Source: Dehalococcoidia bacterium | GTDB taxonomy: Bacteria > Chloroflexota > Dehalococcoidia > Lucifugimonadales > VXLM01 | Reading direction: 5' to 3' | Assembly (NCBI GenBank): GCA_009841605.1 | Contig: VXLM01000094.1 | Span: 1 to 56,175, forward strand | DNA length: 56,175 bases | Shown: positions 1-7,737 of the stretch, in pieces | Numbering within the stretch: the stretch's first letter is position 1 | Layout of the letters: the number at the start of each line of letters is the position of its first letter | The notes under the pieces: model-generated | The model's input: only the letters and a program-made list of their open reading frames with translations | The model's database searches: none | What the model was told of the DNA's origin: nothing | Translations under genes and position numbers: made by a program

Positions 1-51
1 CCCCGGCGGGCCCTCCAACCCCCCGCCGTACCACCGCACCGGAGGCATCCA

Positions 52-1050
52 TTGAAACGACTGGTCATAACCGGCCCCAGGCAGGCGAGCTTCGACGATG
101 TTGACATCCCAATGTGCCCCCCTGACGGCCTCCTCGTCCGCGCCAACGTAACCGCCGTCAGCACAGGCACGGAGATCCGCGTCTACCGCTACATCCCCGT
201 CGACGAGGACGGCGAGTGGCTCCACGGCGGCGTCCGCTTCCCCGACGGCCCCATCGAAAACGGCTACTCCATGGTCGGCGAGGTCGTCGAGGTCGGCTCC
301 GATGTCGACGACTACCAGGTCGGCGACCGCGTCTTCTGCGCCGGTACCCACAAGGAGTACGCCGTCTCCCCGGCGCGCGACACCCTCAAGCTCCCCGACG
401 AGGTGAGCGACGAACAGGGCGTCTTCCTCAACATCCTCGGTGTAGGCCAGCTCGGCCTCCGCCACGGAGAGCCGAACCCGGGCGAGAACGTCGCCATCGT
501 GGGACTCGGCGTCATCGGCCTCTCGGCCATCGCCTTCTGCTCCGCCTTCGGCTTTCGCACCGTCGGAATCGACTACAGCGAGAGCCGCAGACAAGTCGCA
601 AGGGACATGTGCGCCGACCTCGTCCTCGACCCTACAGACGAGGGATTCACCCAGCAGGTCATCGACTTCTTCGACGGTCGCGGCGCCGATCTCGTCCTCG
701 AAACGGCATCCGTCTGGCCCGCCATCCAGACCTCCCTCGAAATCGTCCGGCAGGACGGCAACGTCGTGGTCGTGGCAAGGCACACCGACTCTCCCACCTT
801 CAACCTCGTCGGCCACCCCTACATGACCACCCGCTACACCCTCCGCGCCTCGCTCGGCTACCGCCCAAACGAGCTCCGCTGGAATCGCATGAACTCCATG
901 AAGCTCACCACCCGCCTCATCGCCAACGGTAGCCTCCCCGTCGACCCCATGATCACCCACGAGTTCGGCTGGGCCGACCTCCCCGACGTCTACGCCCGCC
1001 TAGACCAGGGCGACACCGACATCCTCGGCGCAGTCATCCGCTGGCGCTGA
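52..1050 (+). CDS. Medium-chain dehydrogenase/reductase, zinc-less type
   Basis: 332-residue NAD(P)-dependent oxidoreductase of the alcohol dehydrogenase-like MDR family; substrate unknown. The N-terminal half is a GroES-like domain (GYSMVGEVVEVGSDV, QVGDRVFC) and the second half a Rossmann domain with GLGVIG near residue 150. The usual catalytic zinc cysteine after the first strand is replaced (AVSTGTE), and no cluster of four structural cysteines is visible, so I expect a non-zinc or atypical enzyme. The start is a TTG with a good GGAGG seven bases upstream; no ATG fits as well. It is followed by a repeat-filled gap and an Ldh2-type dehydrogenase on the same strand. The general class is secure, the substrate is not. 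Confidence 0.85.
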   Translation: MKRLVITGPRQASFDDVDIPMCPPDGLLVRANVTAVSTGTEIRVYRYIPVDEDGEWLHGGVRFPDGPIENGYSMVGEVVEVGSDVDDYQVGDRVFCAGTHKEYAVSPARDTLKLPDEVSDEQGVFLNILGVGQLGLRHGEPNPGENVAIVGLGVIGLSAIAFCSAFGFRTVGIDYSESRRQVARDMCADLVLDPTDEGFTQQVIDFFDGRGADLVLETASVWPAIQTSLEIVRQDGNVVVVARHTDSPTFNLVGHPYMTTRYTLRASLGYRPNELRWNRMNSMKLTTRLIANGSLPVDPMITHEFGWADLPDVYARLDQGDTDILGAVIRWR

Positions 1051-1065
1051 ATAGCCGACCAACTA

Positions 1066-1128
1066 CCCCTCTCCCGTCCTGGGAGAGGGCTAGAGCCTGC
1101 CCCGGCGCAGGCCGGGGGTGAGGGTAAT
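1066..1128. repeat. Intergenic palindromic repeat, CTCTCCC/GGGAGAGG family
   Basis: CCCTCTCCC and GGGAGAGGG form a hairpin, followed after an inserted GC-rich palindrome (CCCGGCGCAGGCCGGGG) by the conserved tail GTGAGGGT. Other copies lie near 2374, 15282 and 18959. Confidence 0.75.
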
Positions 1129-1176
1129 ACCCACACCTGCCACCATCTTTGGCTTCCCCACTCTCCCCGCATACCC

Positions 1177-1203
1177 GTCATACCGGCGTAGGCCGGTATC
1201 CAG
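1177..1203. repeat. Short inverted repeat, GTCATACCGGC..GCCGGTATCCAG
   Basis: One of about seven copies of a roughly 27-base inverted repeat in this window (others near 4291, 5641, 7021, 16183, 20038 and 36849). It resembles the dRS3-like ATTCCC..GGGAAT repeats known from many genomes. It sits just upstream of the Ldh2 gene and would be translated if a start before 1278 were used, which argues against those starts. Confidence 0.8.
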
Positions 1204-1277
1204 AGAGTGCCTCCCACATCCTGTATAATCCCCACCGCCACCCTCCAACCCCAACCCCCTATACAAGAAATACAAAA

Positions 1278-2369
1278 ATGCTCGAACGCTTCAAAGTACC
1301 CGCCGAAGACCAGGTCCGCGTCCCCCACGAGTCCCTCGAACACACCCTCTCCGCCGTCTTCGCCAAGATGGGCGAGCCTCCCGACAACGTCGACGCCGCA
1401 GTCGAGACCCTCGTCACCGCCGACCTCTGGGGCGTCGAGAGCCACGGCGTCTCCAACATGGTCAAAGTCTACGTCGAGCGCTACGGCGACGGCCGCATCA
1501 AGGCCGCCCCCCAGTGGCGCGTCCTTCGGGAGACCCCCGCGACCGCCGTCATCGACGCCGACCAGGGACTCGCCATCATCCTCGGACGCACCGCCATGAA
1601 CCTCGCCGTCGAGAAGGCCAAGAACGTCGGCGTCGGCTACGTCTCCCTCATCAACGCCGGACACTCCGGCGCGCTCGGCGTCCACGCCATGACTGCCGCA
1701 CGACAGGACATGCTCGGACTCGTCATGACCACCGGCGGCTCGCGCATGGTTCCCACCTTCGCATCCCAGGGAATGCTTGGCACCAACCCCATAGGCTTCG
1801 CCGCTCCCGCCCGCAACGAGGCCCCCTTCGTCTTTGACGCCGCCATGACCGGAGTCGCCCAGAACAAGATCAGGCTCGCGCAACGCATGGGCGTCAAGCT
1901 CCTCCCCGGTTGGCTCGCCGACAACGACGGCACCCCCACCATGCACGAGATCGACGCGCCCGACTCCGACGACCCGCCCATGCTCCCCTTCGCCGGCACG
2001 CGCGAACTCGGCTCACACAAGGCATACGGCCTCGCCATGATGGTCATGATTATGACCACCCTCATGCCCGGCGAGCAGCCCACCATGCTGACCGGAGTAA
2101 TCAAGGGCGAGCACGTCTTCATGGCGCTCGACATCGAGGCCTTCACCGACCTCGACGAGTTCAAGCACAACATGGACGGCGTCCTGAAGACCCTCCGCGA
2201 GGCCGAGCCCGCCCCCGGCCACGACCGCGTCCTCTATGCCGGCCTATCCGAGCACGAACACGAGCAGGACCGCCGCGCCAACGGCATCCCCCTCCACCGC
2301 GAAGTCGTAGAATACTTCGACCACCTCGCCGCCGAGCTGGAGATACCGAGACTCGAACGCCGGGCGTAA
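1278..2369 (+). CDS. Ldh2-family malate/L-lactate/ureidoglycolate dehydrogenase
   Basis: 363-residue NAD(P)-dependent 2-hydroxyacid dehydrogenase of the Ldh2 family (malate, sulfolactate, ureidoglycolate or delta-1-piperideine-2-carboxylate type). Family signatures are LWGVESHGVSNM with the conserved His near the N-terminus, the INAGHSGALG loop, and GTNPIGFAAPA. Length is typical. The frame is open upstream to 1149, but that part is intergenic inverted repeat, so the start is placed at ATG 1278, where family-like sequence begins. Substrate cannot be assigned; the neighbouring MDR enzyme and aldolase suggest catabolism of an organic acid. Confidence 0.88.
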   Translation: MLERFKVPAEDQVRVPHESLEHTLSAVFAKMGEPPDNVDAAVETLVTADLWGVESHGVSNMVKVYVERYGDGRIKAAPQWRVLRETPATAVIDADQGLAIILGRTAMNLAVEKAKNVGVGYVSLINAGHSGALGVHAMTAARQDMLGLVMTTGGSRMVPTFASQGMLGTNPIGFAAPARNEAPFVFDAAMTGVAQNKIRLAQRMGVKLLPGWLADNDGTPTMHEIDAPDSDDPPMLPFAGTRELGSHKAYGLAMMVMIMTTLMPGEQPTMLTGVIKGEHVFMALDIEAFTDLDEFKHNMDGVLKTLREAEPAPGHDRVLYAGLSEHEHEQDRRANGIPLHREVVEYFDHLAAELEIPRLERRA

Positions 2370-2373
2370 GTCG

Positions 2374-2409
2374 CCTCTCCCGTTCTGGGAGAGGGTTGGG
2401 GTGAGGGTG
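2374..2409. repeat. Intergenic palindromic repeat, CTCTCCC/GGGAGAGG family
   Basis: Second copy of the hairpin-plus-GTGAGGGT element, directly after the Ldh2 gene. It is followed at 2431-2460 by a CTCCCCCGCCGGGGGAGAG palindrome and at 2469-2488 by a GCCCTGAGCCTGTCGAAGGG repeat, so the whole convergent gap (2370-2497) is repeat sequence. Confidence 0.75.
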
Positions 2410-2497
2410 ATTGAAGCGTTACCACAGTCTCTCCCCCGCCGGGGGAGAGATACAGAGAGGAGGAACGAGCCCTGAGCCTGTCGAAGGGCAATCCCTC

Positions 2498-3388
2498 CTA
2501 AACCACAACCAGCCCCGCCGCCTCCACCGTATCCCGCAGCTCGCGATAAGTAAACTCGCTCGGCGGCACATCCGGGTGCCGCACGTTCACCGACGTGAAC
2601 ACCCCGCGCAGCCGCAGAGTCTCCTTCACAAGATGCAGCGACGACGGCCCGGCCCCAAGCGTCATCACCCGCAGGAGCGGCGTCATGTGATTGAACGCCT
2701 CCACGGCCCCCGCCTCGTCGCCCGACTGGAACAGGTCCCACACCGACCGAAACAGGTCGGGGAACGCCGCGTGCGGCATGATCCCCACCGACCCGCGCCG
2801 CATCTCCTCGACGAAGAACGCGCCCCCCGCGCCGCCAAACACCGTGAGCGCATCACCGCCCTCCGTCACGAACCCCGCGATACTCGCGGGCGTCGGCGGG
2901 TTCTCCGCCTTGATGTACTGCACGCCCTCGATCTCGCGCGCCATCTCCCCGGCTAGCGCGGGCGACACCGCAGCCGTAGGAACGTCCTGGATGAATATCG
3001 GTATCGTCGTCGCGTCCGACACCCTGCGGTAATACTCTTTCGTGACCTCTGCCGACACGCCCACCGGCGGCGTGACCATCGAGGCGTCCGCACCGAGTTC
3101 CTCGGCTCGCCTGCTGTACTGGACGGTCACCGCCGTGCTCGGCGCTCCCGTGTTCACCACCACGGGCACTCTTGACCCCGCCTGCTCCACCACCGTCCGT
3201 ATCGCCACGTCACGCTCCGCCTCCGACAGCTTCACCACCTCGCTCGCGAACGCGATCCCGACCCCGTGCACCCCGTTCTCGATGACGAAGTCCACCTCTC
3301 GCCGCAGGTCCTCTTCGTCGATCCGATCGTCCGCATCAAACGGCGTCGCAAGTATGGGAAACAGGCCCTGCATCGTCTCTGTTCCCAT
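2498..3388 (-). CDS. Dihydrodipicolinate synthase (DHDPS/NAL)-family aldolase
   Basis: 296-residue TIM-barrel class I aldolase or lyase. The Schiff-base lysine is in GVQYIKAEN. The Tyr of the usual YNxP motif is missing (FIQDVP), so this is unlikely to be a true lysine-biosynthesis DapA; a keto-sugar-acid aldolase or hydratase is more likely. The frame runs further upstream to 3463, but ATG 3388 is chosen because it overlaps the SDR stop in a TGATG junction, implying translational coupling, and because family homology starts there. Transcribed with the SDR gene upstream. Confidence 0.85.
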   Translation of the reverse strand: MGTETMQGLFPILATPFDADDRIDEEDLRREVDFVIENGVHGVGIAFASEVVKLSEAERDVAIRTVVEQAGSRVPVVVNTGAPSTAVTVQYSRRAEELGADASMVTPPVGVSAEVTKEYYRRVSDATTIPIFIQDVPTAAVSPALAGEMAREIEGVQYIKAENPPTPASIAGFVTEGGDALTVFGGAGGAFFVEEMRRGSVGIMPHAAFPDLFRSVWDLFQSGDEAGAVEAFNHMTPLLRVMTLGAGPSSLHLVKETLRLRGVFTSVNVRHPDVPPSEFTYRELRDTVEAAGLVVV

Positions 3389-4137
3389 CAGTACGTCGCC
3401 CTTCCGCCGCTGATGTCGAAGACCCCGCCTGTGGTGAACGAGCACTCCTCCGACGCCAGCCACGCGACCAGCGCAGCTACCTCTGCCACCTCGCCCGTTC
3501 GCCCCATCGGTATCTTCGAGACCATGTAGTCGATGTGCTCCTGCGTGAGCTGTTCGAGGATGCGCGTCCGCACCACTGCCGGCGTGATGCAGTTCACTCG
3601 AATGCCCGTTGTCGCCAGCTCCTTGCCGACGGACTTCGTCAGCCCGATCACCCCCGCCTTCGTCGCCGAGTAGGGCACCGCTTTCGGGTTGCCCTCCTTG
3701 CCCGCAATCGACGCGATGTTGATGATCCGCCCATAGTCCCGCTCAATCATGCGCGGAATGACGTAGTGGCAGAACGCGTACACCCCGCGCAGGTTCGTCC
3801 GGTACACCCGGTCCATCTCCTCGATCGGCAGCTCCCACACGCTCGCCGAGTGTCCCGCGATACCCGCGTTGTTCACCAGGATGTCGATCCGCCCCCACCG
3901 TTCGATGGCCTGCTTGACCGCCTGCTTGGCTGTCTCATCGTCCCCCACGTCCCCGAGCACCACCTCCGAGTCCACGCCCTGCTCCGCCAGCGACTGCGAA
4001 GCCTGCTCGGCCACGTCCGCGTTCATATCGACGATGACAATCCTCGCCCCTTCGCTCCCAAGCCTCTGCGCGATTCCAAACCCGAGCCCCTCGCCCGCCC
4101 CCGTCACTATGGCTACCTGTTCATCAAATCTCGACAT
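3388..4137 (-). CDS. Short-chain dehydrogenase/reductase
   Basis: 249-residue classical SDR. The cofactor motif TGAGEGLG is at residues 12-19, NNAG at 89-92, and the catalytic Ser143, Tyr156 and Lys160 are all present, so the protein should be active with NAD(P). Start ATG 4137 has AGGAG seven bases upstream; the open frame before it contains the GGGCAACC palindromic repeat. It forms a two-gene operon with the DHDPS-like aldolase, a combination common for oxidation followed by cleavage or dehydration of sugar-derived acids. Substrate unknown. Confidence 0.9.
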   Translation of the reverse strand: MSRFDEQVAIVTGAGEGLGFGIAQRLGSEGARIVIVDMNADVAEQASQSLAEQGVDSEVVLGDVGDDETAKQAVKQAIERWGRIDILVNNAGIAGHSASVWELPIEEMDRVYRTNLRGVYAFCHYVIPRMIERDYGRIINIASIAGKEGNPKAVPYSATKAGVIGLTKSVGKELATTGIRVNCITPAVVRTRILEQLTQEHIDYMVSKIPMGRTGEVAEVAALVAWLASEECSFTTGGVFDISGGRATY

Positions 4138-4213
4138 CGATTCTCCTCTTCTCAAGTGATATTGACCAAACCCGTCCTTGCTATGAAAATAGGCCCCGGC
4201 TAACCCGTCGTAG

Positions 4214-4234
4214 GGGCAACCCTTGTGGTTGCCC
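4214..4234. repeat. GGGCAACC/GGTTGCCC hairpin repeat
   Basis: Eight-base perfect stem with loop CTTGT; an almost identical copy is at 13203-13223. It lies in the leader of the SDR-aldolase operon. Confidence 0.7.
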
Positions 4235-4290
4235 GTCTTGGGCGTAAACCCAACTTTCATACCCTCATATGGCCTTGAGCGAGGGCCTGG

Positions 4291-4316
4291 TCATTCCCGC
4301 GAAAGCGGGAATCCAG
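4291..4316. repeat. Short inverted repeat, TCATTCCCGC..GCGGGAATCCAG
   Basis: Copy of the short inverted-repeat family. It is followed by a CTCTGCGCCCTCTGCGGT stretch that recurs near 13250, 21410 and 51900. Confidence 0.75.
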
Positions 4317-4358
4317 ATGCTCCCCTCCGCGATCTCTGCGCCCTCTGCGGTAAATCCC

Positions 4359-5552
4359 CTACGTAGCCTCCGACAAACGTCTGCTCGCCGCCGACACCGC
4401 CGCGCCCTGCGCGACCTCGTATCCCTCGTCCGGCAGGATGTCCTCCAGACTCGACAGCAGCGCTAGCAGGTACTCCGCCTTGCTCGACTCGCCCATCAGC
4501 CCGATCCGCCACACGCTCCCGTCGAATGGCCCGAAGCCCTTGCCTATCTCTATCGAGTGCTCCCGCAACAGACGCTGTCGCACCGTCGCGTCGTCCACCC
4601 CGTCCGGGATATTCACCGCCGTGATCTGATCGAGCCGGTAGGACTCAGGCACAAGGAAGTCGAGACCCAGCGCCGAGACGCCCGCGCGAAGCGCCGCCGA
4701 GTTCAATTGATGGCGCGCTATCCTGTCATCGAGCCCCTCTTCCAGCACGATCCGCAGCGCCTCCCGCAGCCCAAGGATCATGCTCACCGGGGCGGTATGG
4801 TGGTACACGTGCTCCGGCCCCCAGTACTTCGCGATGAGACCTAGATCGAGGTACCAAGACGGCGGCTTCGTTGTCCGGGACTCGATCACCTCCAGCGCCC
4901 GCGGGCCGACCGCCACCGGGCATATCCCAGGCGGCGCGCCCAGGCACTTCTGGCTGCAAGAGTAGGCGTAGTCGATGCCCAGAGCGTCGAAGTTCAACTC
5001 ACTTCCACCGAGCGACGTCACCGCGTCCACCATGAGCAGAGCGCCACTGGCCCTCGCCAGCTTTGCAATCTCGTCCAGCGGCTGCAGAACGCCGGTCGAG
5101 GTCTCCGCGTGGACAACTGAGACCATTTTCACCGACTCGTGCTTGCCAAGCTCTTCTTCCAGCATCTCAGGCGGGAACGGTCTTCCCCATTCGCCTCGCA
5201 GAACGACGGCGTTCGCCCCGAGCCGCTCGGCCATGTCGGCCATCCGCTCTCCGAAATACCCGCATGAGCAAATCACCACCGTGTCGCCCGGTTCGAGCAG
5301 GCTGTTCAGCCCCGCCTGCATTCCGGCGCTTCCCGTTCCGGGCAGCGCAATGGCAAGTCCGTCTTCCGTCTGAAACACCAGCCGCAGAAGCTCCGACACC
5401 TCGTCCAGGACGACCATGAACTCCGGGTCGGCATACCCGATCATCGGCGACATCATCGCCTGCAGAACACGCGGGCTCGTATTGCTCGGCCCCGGCCCAA
5501 GAAGTATGCGTGGCGGCATCACCGGCACCTTCGATTCGGGTACGCTGCTCAT
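4359..5552 (-). CDS. Class V aminotransferase, alanine/serine-glyoxylate type
   Basis: 397-residue PLP enzyme of fold type I. LLGPGPSNTSPRVLQAM at the N-terminus is typical of alanine-glyoxylate, serine-glyoxylate and serine-pyruvate aminotransferases. The cofactor Asp176 (MVDAVTSLGG) and Schiff-base Lys202 (SCSQKCLGAPPG) are visible. Of two nearby ATGs, 5552 is preferred because GAGGTG sits seven bases before it, whereas ATG 5558 is too close. Likely role is transamination between glyoxylate and Ser or Ala, but 2-aminoethylphosphonate and taurine aminotransferases look similar. Transcribed alone. Confidence 0.87.
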   Translation of the reverse strand: MSSVPESKVPVMPPRILLGPGPSNTSPRVLQAMMSPMIGYADPEFMVVLDEVSELLRLVFQTEDGLAIALPGTGSAGMQAGLNSLLEPGDTVVICSCGYFGERMADMAERLGANAVVLRGEWGRPFPPEMLEEELGKHESVKMVSVVHAETSTGVLQPLDEIAKLARASGALLMVDAVTSLGGSELNFDALGIDYAYSCSQKCLGAPPGICPVAVGPRALEVIESRTTKPPSWYLDLGLIAKYWGPEHVYHHTAPVSMILGLREALRIVLEEGLDDRIARHQLNSAALRAGVSALGLDFLVPESYRLDQITAVNIPDGVDDATVRQRLLREHSIEIGKGFGPFDGSVWRIGLMGESSKAEYLLALLSSLEDILPDEGYEVAQGAAVSAASRRLSEAT

Positions 5553-5640
5553 CTGCATTCACCTCGTCGTCGCGGGAATCGTCCCGTTCGCGCGCCGTAT
5601 TATAGGTGACTCCCTGCTACGTTCCAAGCAGCCCCCCATC

Positions 5641-5668
5641 CGTCATTCCGGCGGAGGCCGGAATCCAG
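5641..5668. repeat. Short inverted repeat, GTCATTCCGGC..GCCGGAATCCAG
   Basis: Copy of the short inverted-repeat family in the divergent region between the aminotransferase and the first selenoprotein gene. Confidence 0.75.
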
Positions 5669-5780
5669 AAGAATCTCGCCCAACAGACAACGCTCCTATC
5701 GAAACCATCTTTTGGATTGCACAAGGTTCTGAAGCACCCGACCTGTTTACCAACTTTTCACTTTTCAACCCGCCCTTCGG

Positions 5781-5786
5781 TATAAT
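5781..5786 (+). promoter_or_regulatory. Candidate -10 box for the selenoprotein genes
   Basis: A perfect TATAAT 34 bases before ATG 5820, in a locally AT-rich stretch. No convincing -35 box lies at 17 bases; TTTTCA is 20 bases upstream. Proposed from sequence only. Confidence 0.4.
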
Positions 5787-5819
5787 TTGATGGTAACGTA
5801 ACGGTAAAGACGGGACTCC

Positions 5820-6905
5820 ATGAGGCGATTCATCCACATATCGGCCTACGCCTTTCTGGCCCTATTGGTTATTACCGCCATCGCTTGCGGCGGTGAGTCC
5901 GATAGCGCCGCCGAACCGACGGCCCCTCTCGCCCAGTCTGTCCCGGCCGACGCGCCGACACCTGAGCCGACCAACACGCCCGAGCCCACGGCAACCACGG
6001 AGCCGACACCCGTACCGCCGACCTCAACGCCGGTTCCAAGTCCGACGACCCCTCCCACGCCCGAACCGACCGCAACCGAGATGCCGACCGCGACACCGAC
6101 GTCTACCTCGACGCCGGTTCCGCCCCCGACAGCTACCCCCATTCCTACGGCGACGAGCACACCCGTGCCTGCTCCGACCATTGCCGTCGCCACCACGTCG
6201 GACGACCAGGCCACCGCTGAGCCCACTCCGACGGCGACCGCGACGTTTGTTCCAACGTTCACCCCGAGGCCGACTCGCACTCCGACGCCAACATCGACGC
6301 CAACGCCAACCAACACGCCGACTCCGTTGCCTCCTACCGCAACGCCCACGCCTACACAGACTGCGACACCAACACCAACGCCGGTGCCGCCTACACCCAC
6401 GCATACACCCGTCCCGCCGACGGCGACGACCGTCCCGGAGCCTACCCGAACGACCGTCACCGCCGAGGTGGGCACTAACGAAGGCAACCTCGCGCCTGAA
6501 TACGTGCTCAACCTTCCGCAAAACCGCCAGGTCAGTTCGACTGATCTCGTGGCGCAGGGCAAGCCCGTCTTCATCATCTTCCACGCAACGTGGTGACCGG
6601 ACTGTCGCTCCGCGTTGCGGAGCCTGACTGAAGTCTACCCGCCCTTCAAGGACCAGGTGGACTTCTACGCCGTGGCCTTCAACGAGTCTCTCAATGAACT
6701 GCAGACCTACCAGAATGACAGCGGTCACGCAGGCACCGTAGCGAGGTCCGCCGGGAACATGATCAGAGACTTCAGAGTCACCCAGCAGTCCACCAAGATA
6801 GCGATCGACGCGAACGGCGTAATCATCTACCGAGTCGGCCTCGGACGAGGAGGCGCGTCCGAGTGGACCAACGTCTTCCAACAGCTGGCCAACAGCGCAC
6901 AGTAG
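5820..6905 (+). CDS. Selenocysteine-containing thioredoxin/TlpA-fold lipoprotein, long Pro/Thr stalk
   Basis: Read through the in-frame TGA at 6594-6596 as selenocysteine, this is a 361-residue protein. Residues 1-23 form a lipoprotein signal ending in TAIAC (Cys23). About residues 30-218 are a Pro/Thr/Ala-rich low-complexity stalk of PTPTPT-type repeats. From about 225 a redoxin-like domain begins (APEYVLNL, KPVFIIFHATW), with Sec259-Pro-Asp-Cys262 at the place of the WCxxC motif of TlpA/ResA proteins. After the UGA, 102 codons follow in the same frame and align closely with the next gene's paralogous C-terminus (DQVDFYAV, QSTK, AIDANG). The expected location is the outer face of the membrane, acting as a thiol-selenol oxidoreductase or peroxidase; partner unknown. 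The alternative is a truncated 258-residue protein, which would lack half the fold. Confidence 0.85.
6594..6623 (+). promoter_or_regulatory. UGA codon and bacterial SECIS-like hairpin, first copy
   Basis: TGA 6594-6596 is followed after ten bases by a perfect six-base-pair stem (6607-6612 with 6618-6623) closing the five-base loop CGTTG. Below it GTC 6604-6606 can pair with GAC 6626-6628 across a two-base 3' bulge. The apical loop starts 16 bases after the UGA and has G at its second position, which agrees with what I recall of bacterial SECIS rules. The 33 bases 6588-6620 are identical to 7423-7455. Confidence 0.75.
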
Positions 6906-6957
6906 AGTGCTCTTGCGAAACCTTGACTGCTACGTCCAAACCCGTGCCTACTTCGTC

Positions 6958-6999
6958 CCCATACGTGATCACCACGCTCCCATACGTGACTACCGCGCC
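6958..6999. repeat. Imperfect 21-base tandem duplication
   Basis: CCCATACGTGA begins both 21-base units (6958-6978 and 6979-6999), which then diverge slightly. It lies between the two selenoprotein genes, just before a short inverted repeat. No function is evident. Confidence 0.5.
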
Positions 7000-7020
7000 C
7001 CTTGTCATTCCCCCGCCCCT

Positions 7021-7050
7021 ACCGTCATTCCAGCGAAGGCGGGAATCCAC
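7021..7050. repeat. Short inverted repeat between the selenoprotein genes
   Basis: Copy of the GTCATTCC..GGGAATCCA family, slightly degenerate in the left arm. Confidence 0.7.
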
Positions 7051-7077
7051 TAACGAAAACGTGGAGGTGACACCTTT

Positions 7078-7737
7078 ATGAATCGTGCAAACTTCATCCG
7101 ATTAGTCGTCGGTGCGATCGCAACACTCTCATTACTCCTCACCGCCGCTTGTGGAAGCGACTCTGAGCCATCAACAGAACCTCAGACTTCCGACACGACC
7201 TCGTCGGTCTCGCCACCCGCTCCACCTGCCGCCCCACCTCCCGCAGCCACATCAGCGCCTGCTCCGACGGCCGTTCCGGCGACCTCGGAGGAGACGGTGA
7301 ACGTCGGACACCGCGTCGGCGACCGCGCACCCGACTATATGCTGGCGCTCACGGGCGACCGTCAGGTCAACTCAGCCGATCTCGTCGCCGAGGGGAAACC
7401 GGTATTCATACTCTTCCACGCGACGTGGTGACCGGACTGTCGCTCCGCGTTGCGGGGCATTGGCACCGTTTATCCTGCGTTCGAGGATCAGGTTGACTTC
7501 TACGCGGTCGGCTTCAATGAGGGATTGGATGTCCTCTCAGAAGCCCAGGCCCGGAGCGATCATCCCGGAGAAGTGGCCACGCCAAGTGCTAAGATGATCA
7601 GCGACTTCAATGTGACGCGCCAGTCCACCAAGGTAGCCATCGACGCCAACGGAATAATCGTCTACCGCGCCGGATACCGCCAGGGAGATCCCGCCGAGTG
7701 GGAGAGTGTCCTTAAGGAGCTTACGGCGGCCAACTGA
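7078..7737 (+). CDS. Selenocysteine-containing thioredoxin/TlpA-fold lipoprotein, short linker
   Basis: Read through TGA 7429-7431 this is a 219-residue paralogue of the preceding gene. Residues 1-25 are a lipoprotein signal (LLLTAAC, Cys25), followed by a short Pro/Ala-rich linker of about 45 residues. The redoxin domain starts near residue 78 (GDRAPDYMLAL, KPVFILFHATW) with Sec118-Pro-Asp-Cys121. The C-terminal half (DQVDFYAV, QSTK, AIDANG, YR) matches its neighbour. A near-perfect GGAGGTGA is seven bases before ATG 7078. The stop at 7735-7737 overlaps the next gene's ATG (TGATG), which only makes sense if ribosomes regularly pass the UGA. Predicted membrane-anchored extracytoplasmic selenoredoxin; substrate unknown. 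Confidence 0.87.
7429..7468 (+). promoter_or_regulatory. UGA codon and bacterial SECIS-like hairpin, second copy
   Basis: TGA 7429-7431 is followed by stem 7442-7447 with 7453-7458 (one T.G wobble) and loop CGTTG. A lower helix pairs TGTC 7438-7441 with GGCA 7462-7465 across a three-base bulge, and CGG 7433-7435 can pair with CCG 7466-7468. Relative to the first copy the 3' arm differs in sequence but keeps pairing, so the structure is retained. Confidence 0.77.

Noticed and set aside
1149..1277. N-terminal extension of the Ldh2 protein
   Set aside because: The extension translates a dispersed inverted repeat and has no family similarity.
990..1946. Long minus-strand frame of 318 codons
   Set aside because: Antisense to the well-supported Ldh2 gene and covering a repeat-rich gap; composition is typical of a shadow frame in GC-rich DNA.
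5820..6596. Reading the first redoxin gene as a 258-residue protein ending at TGA 6594
   Set aside because: The fold would be cut at its active site, and the same frame continues with paralogous sequence for 102 codons.
6615..6905. Independent gene starting at TTG 6615
   Set aside because: It is the in-frame C-terminal half of the selenoprotein, starts inside the hairpin and has no ribosome site.
6594..7431. TGA read as Trp or Gly by a variant genetic code
   Set aside because: Many genes in the window, including the second selenoprotein itself at 7735-7737, end at TGA, so TGA is a normal stop here.
7450..7737. Independent gene starting at TTG 7450
   Set aside because: Same reason: it is the distal half of the second selenoprotein.
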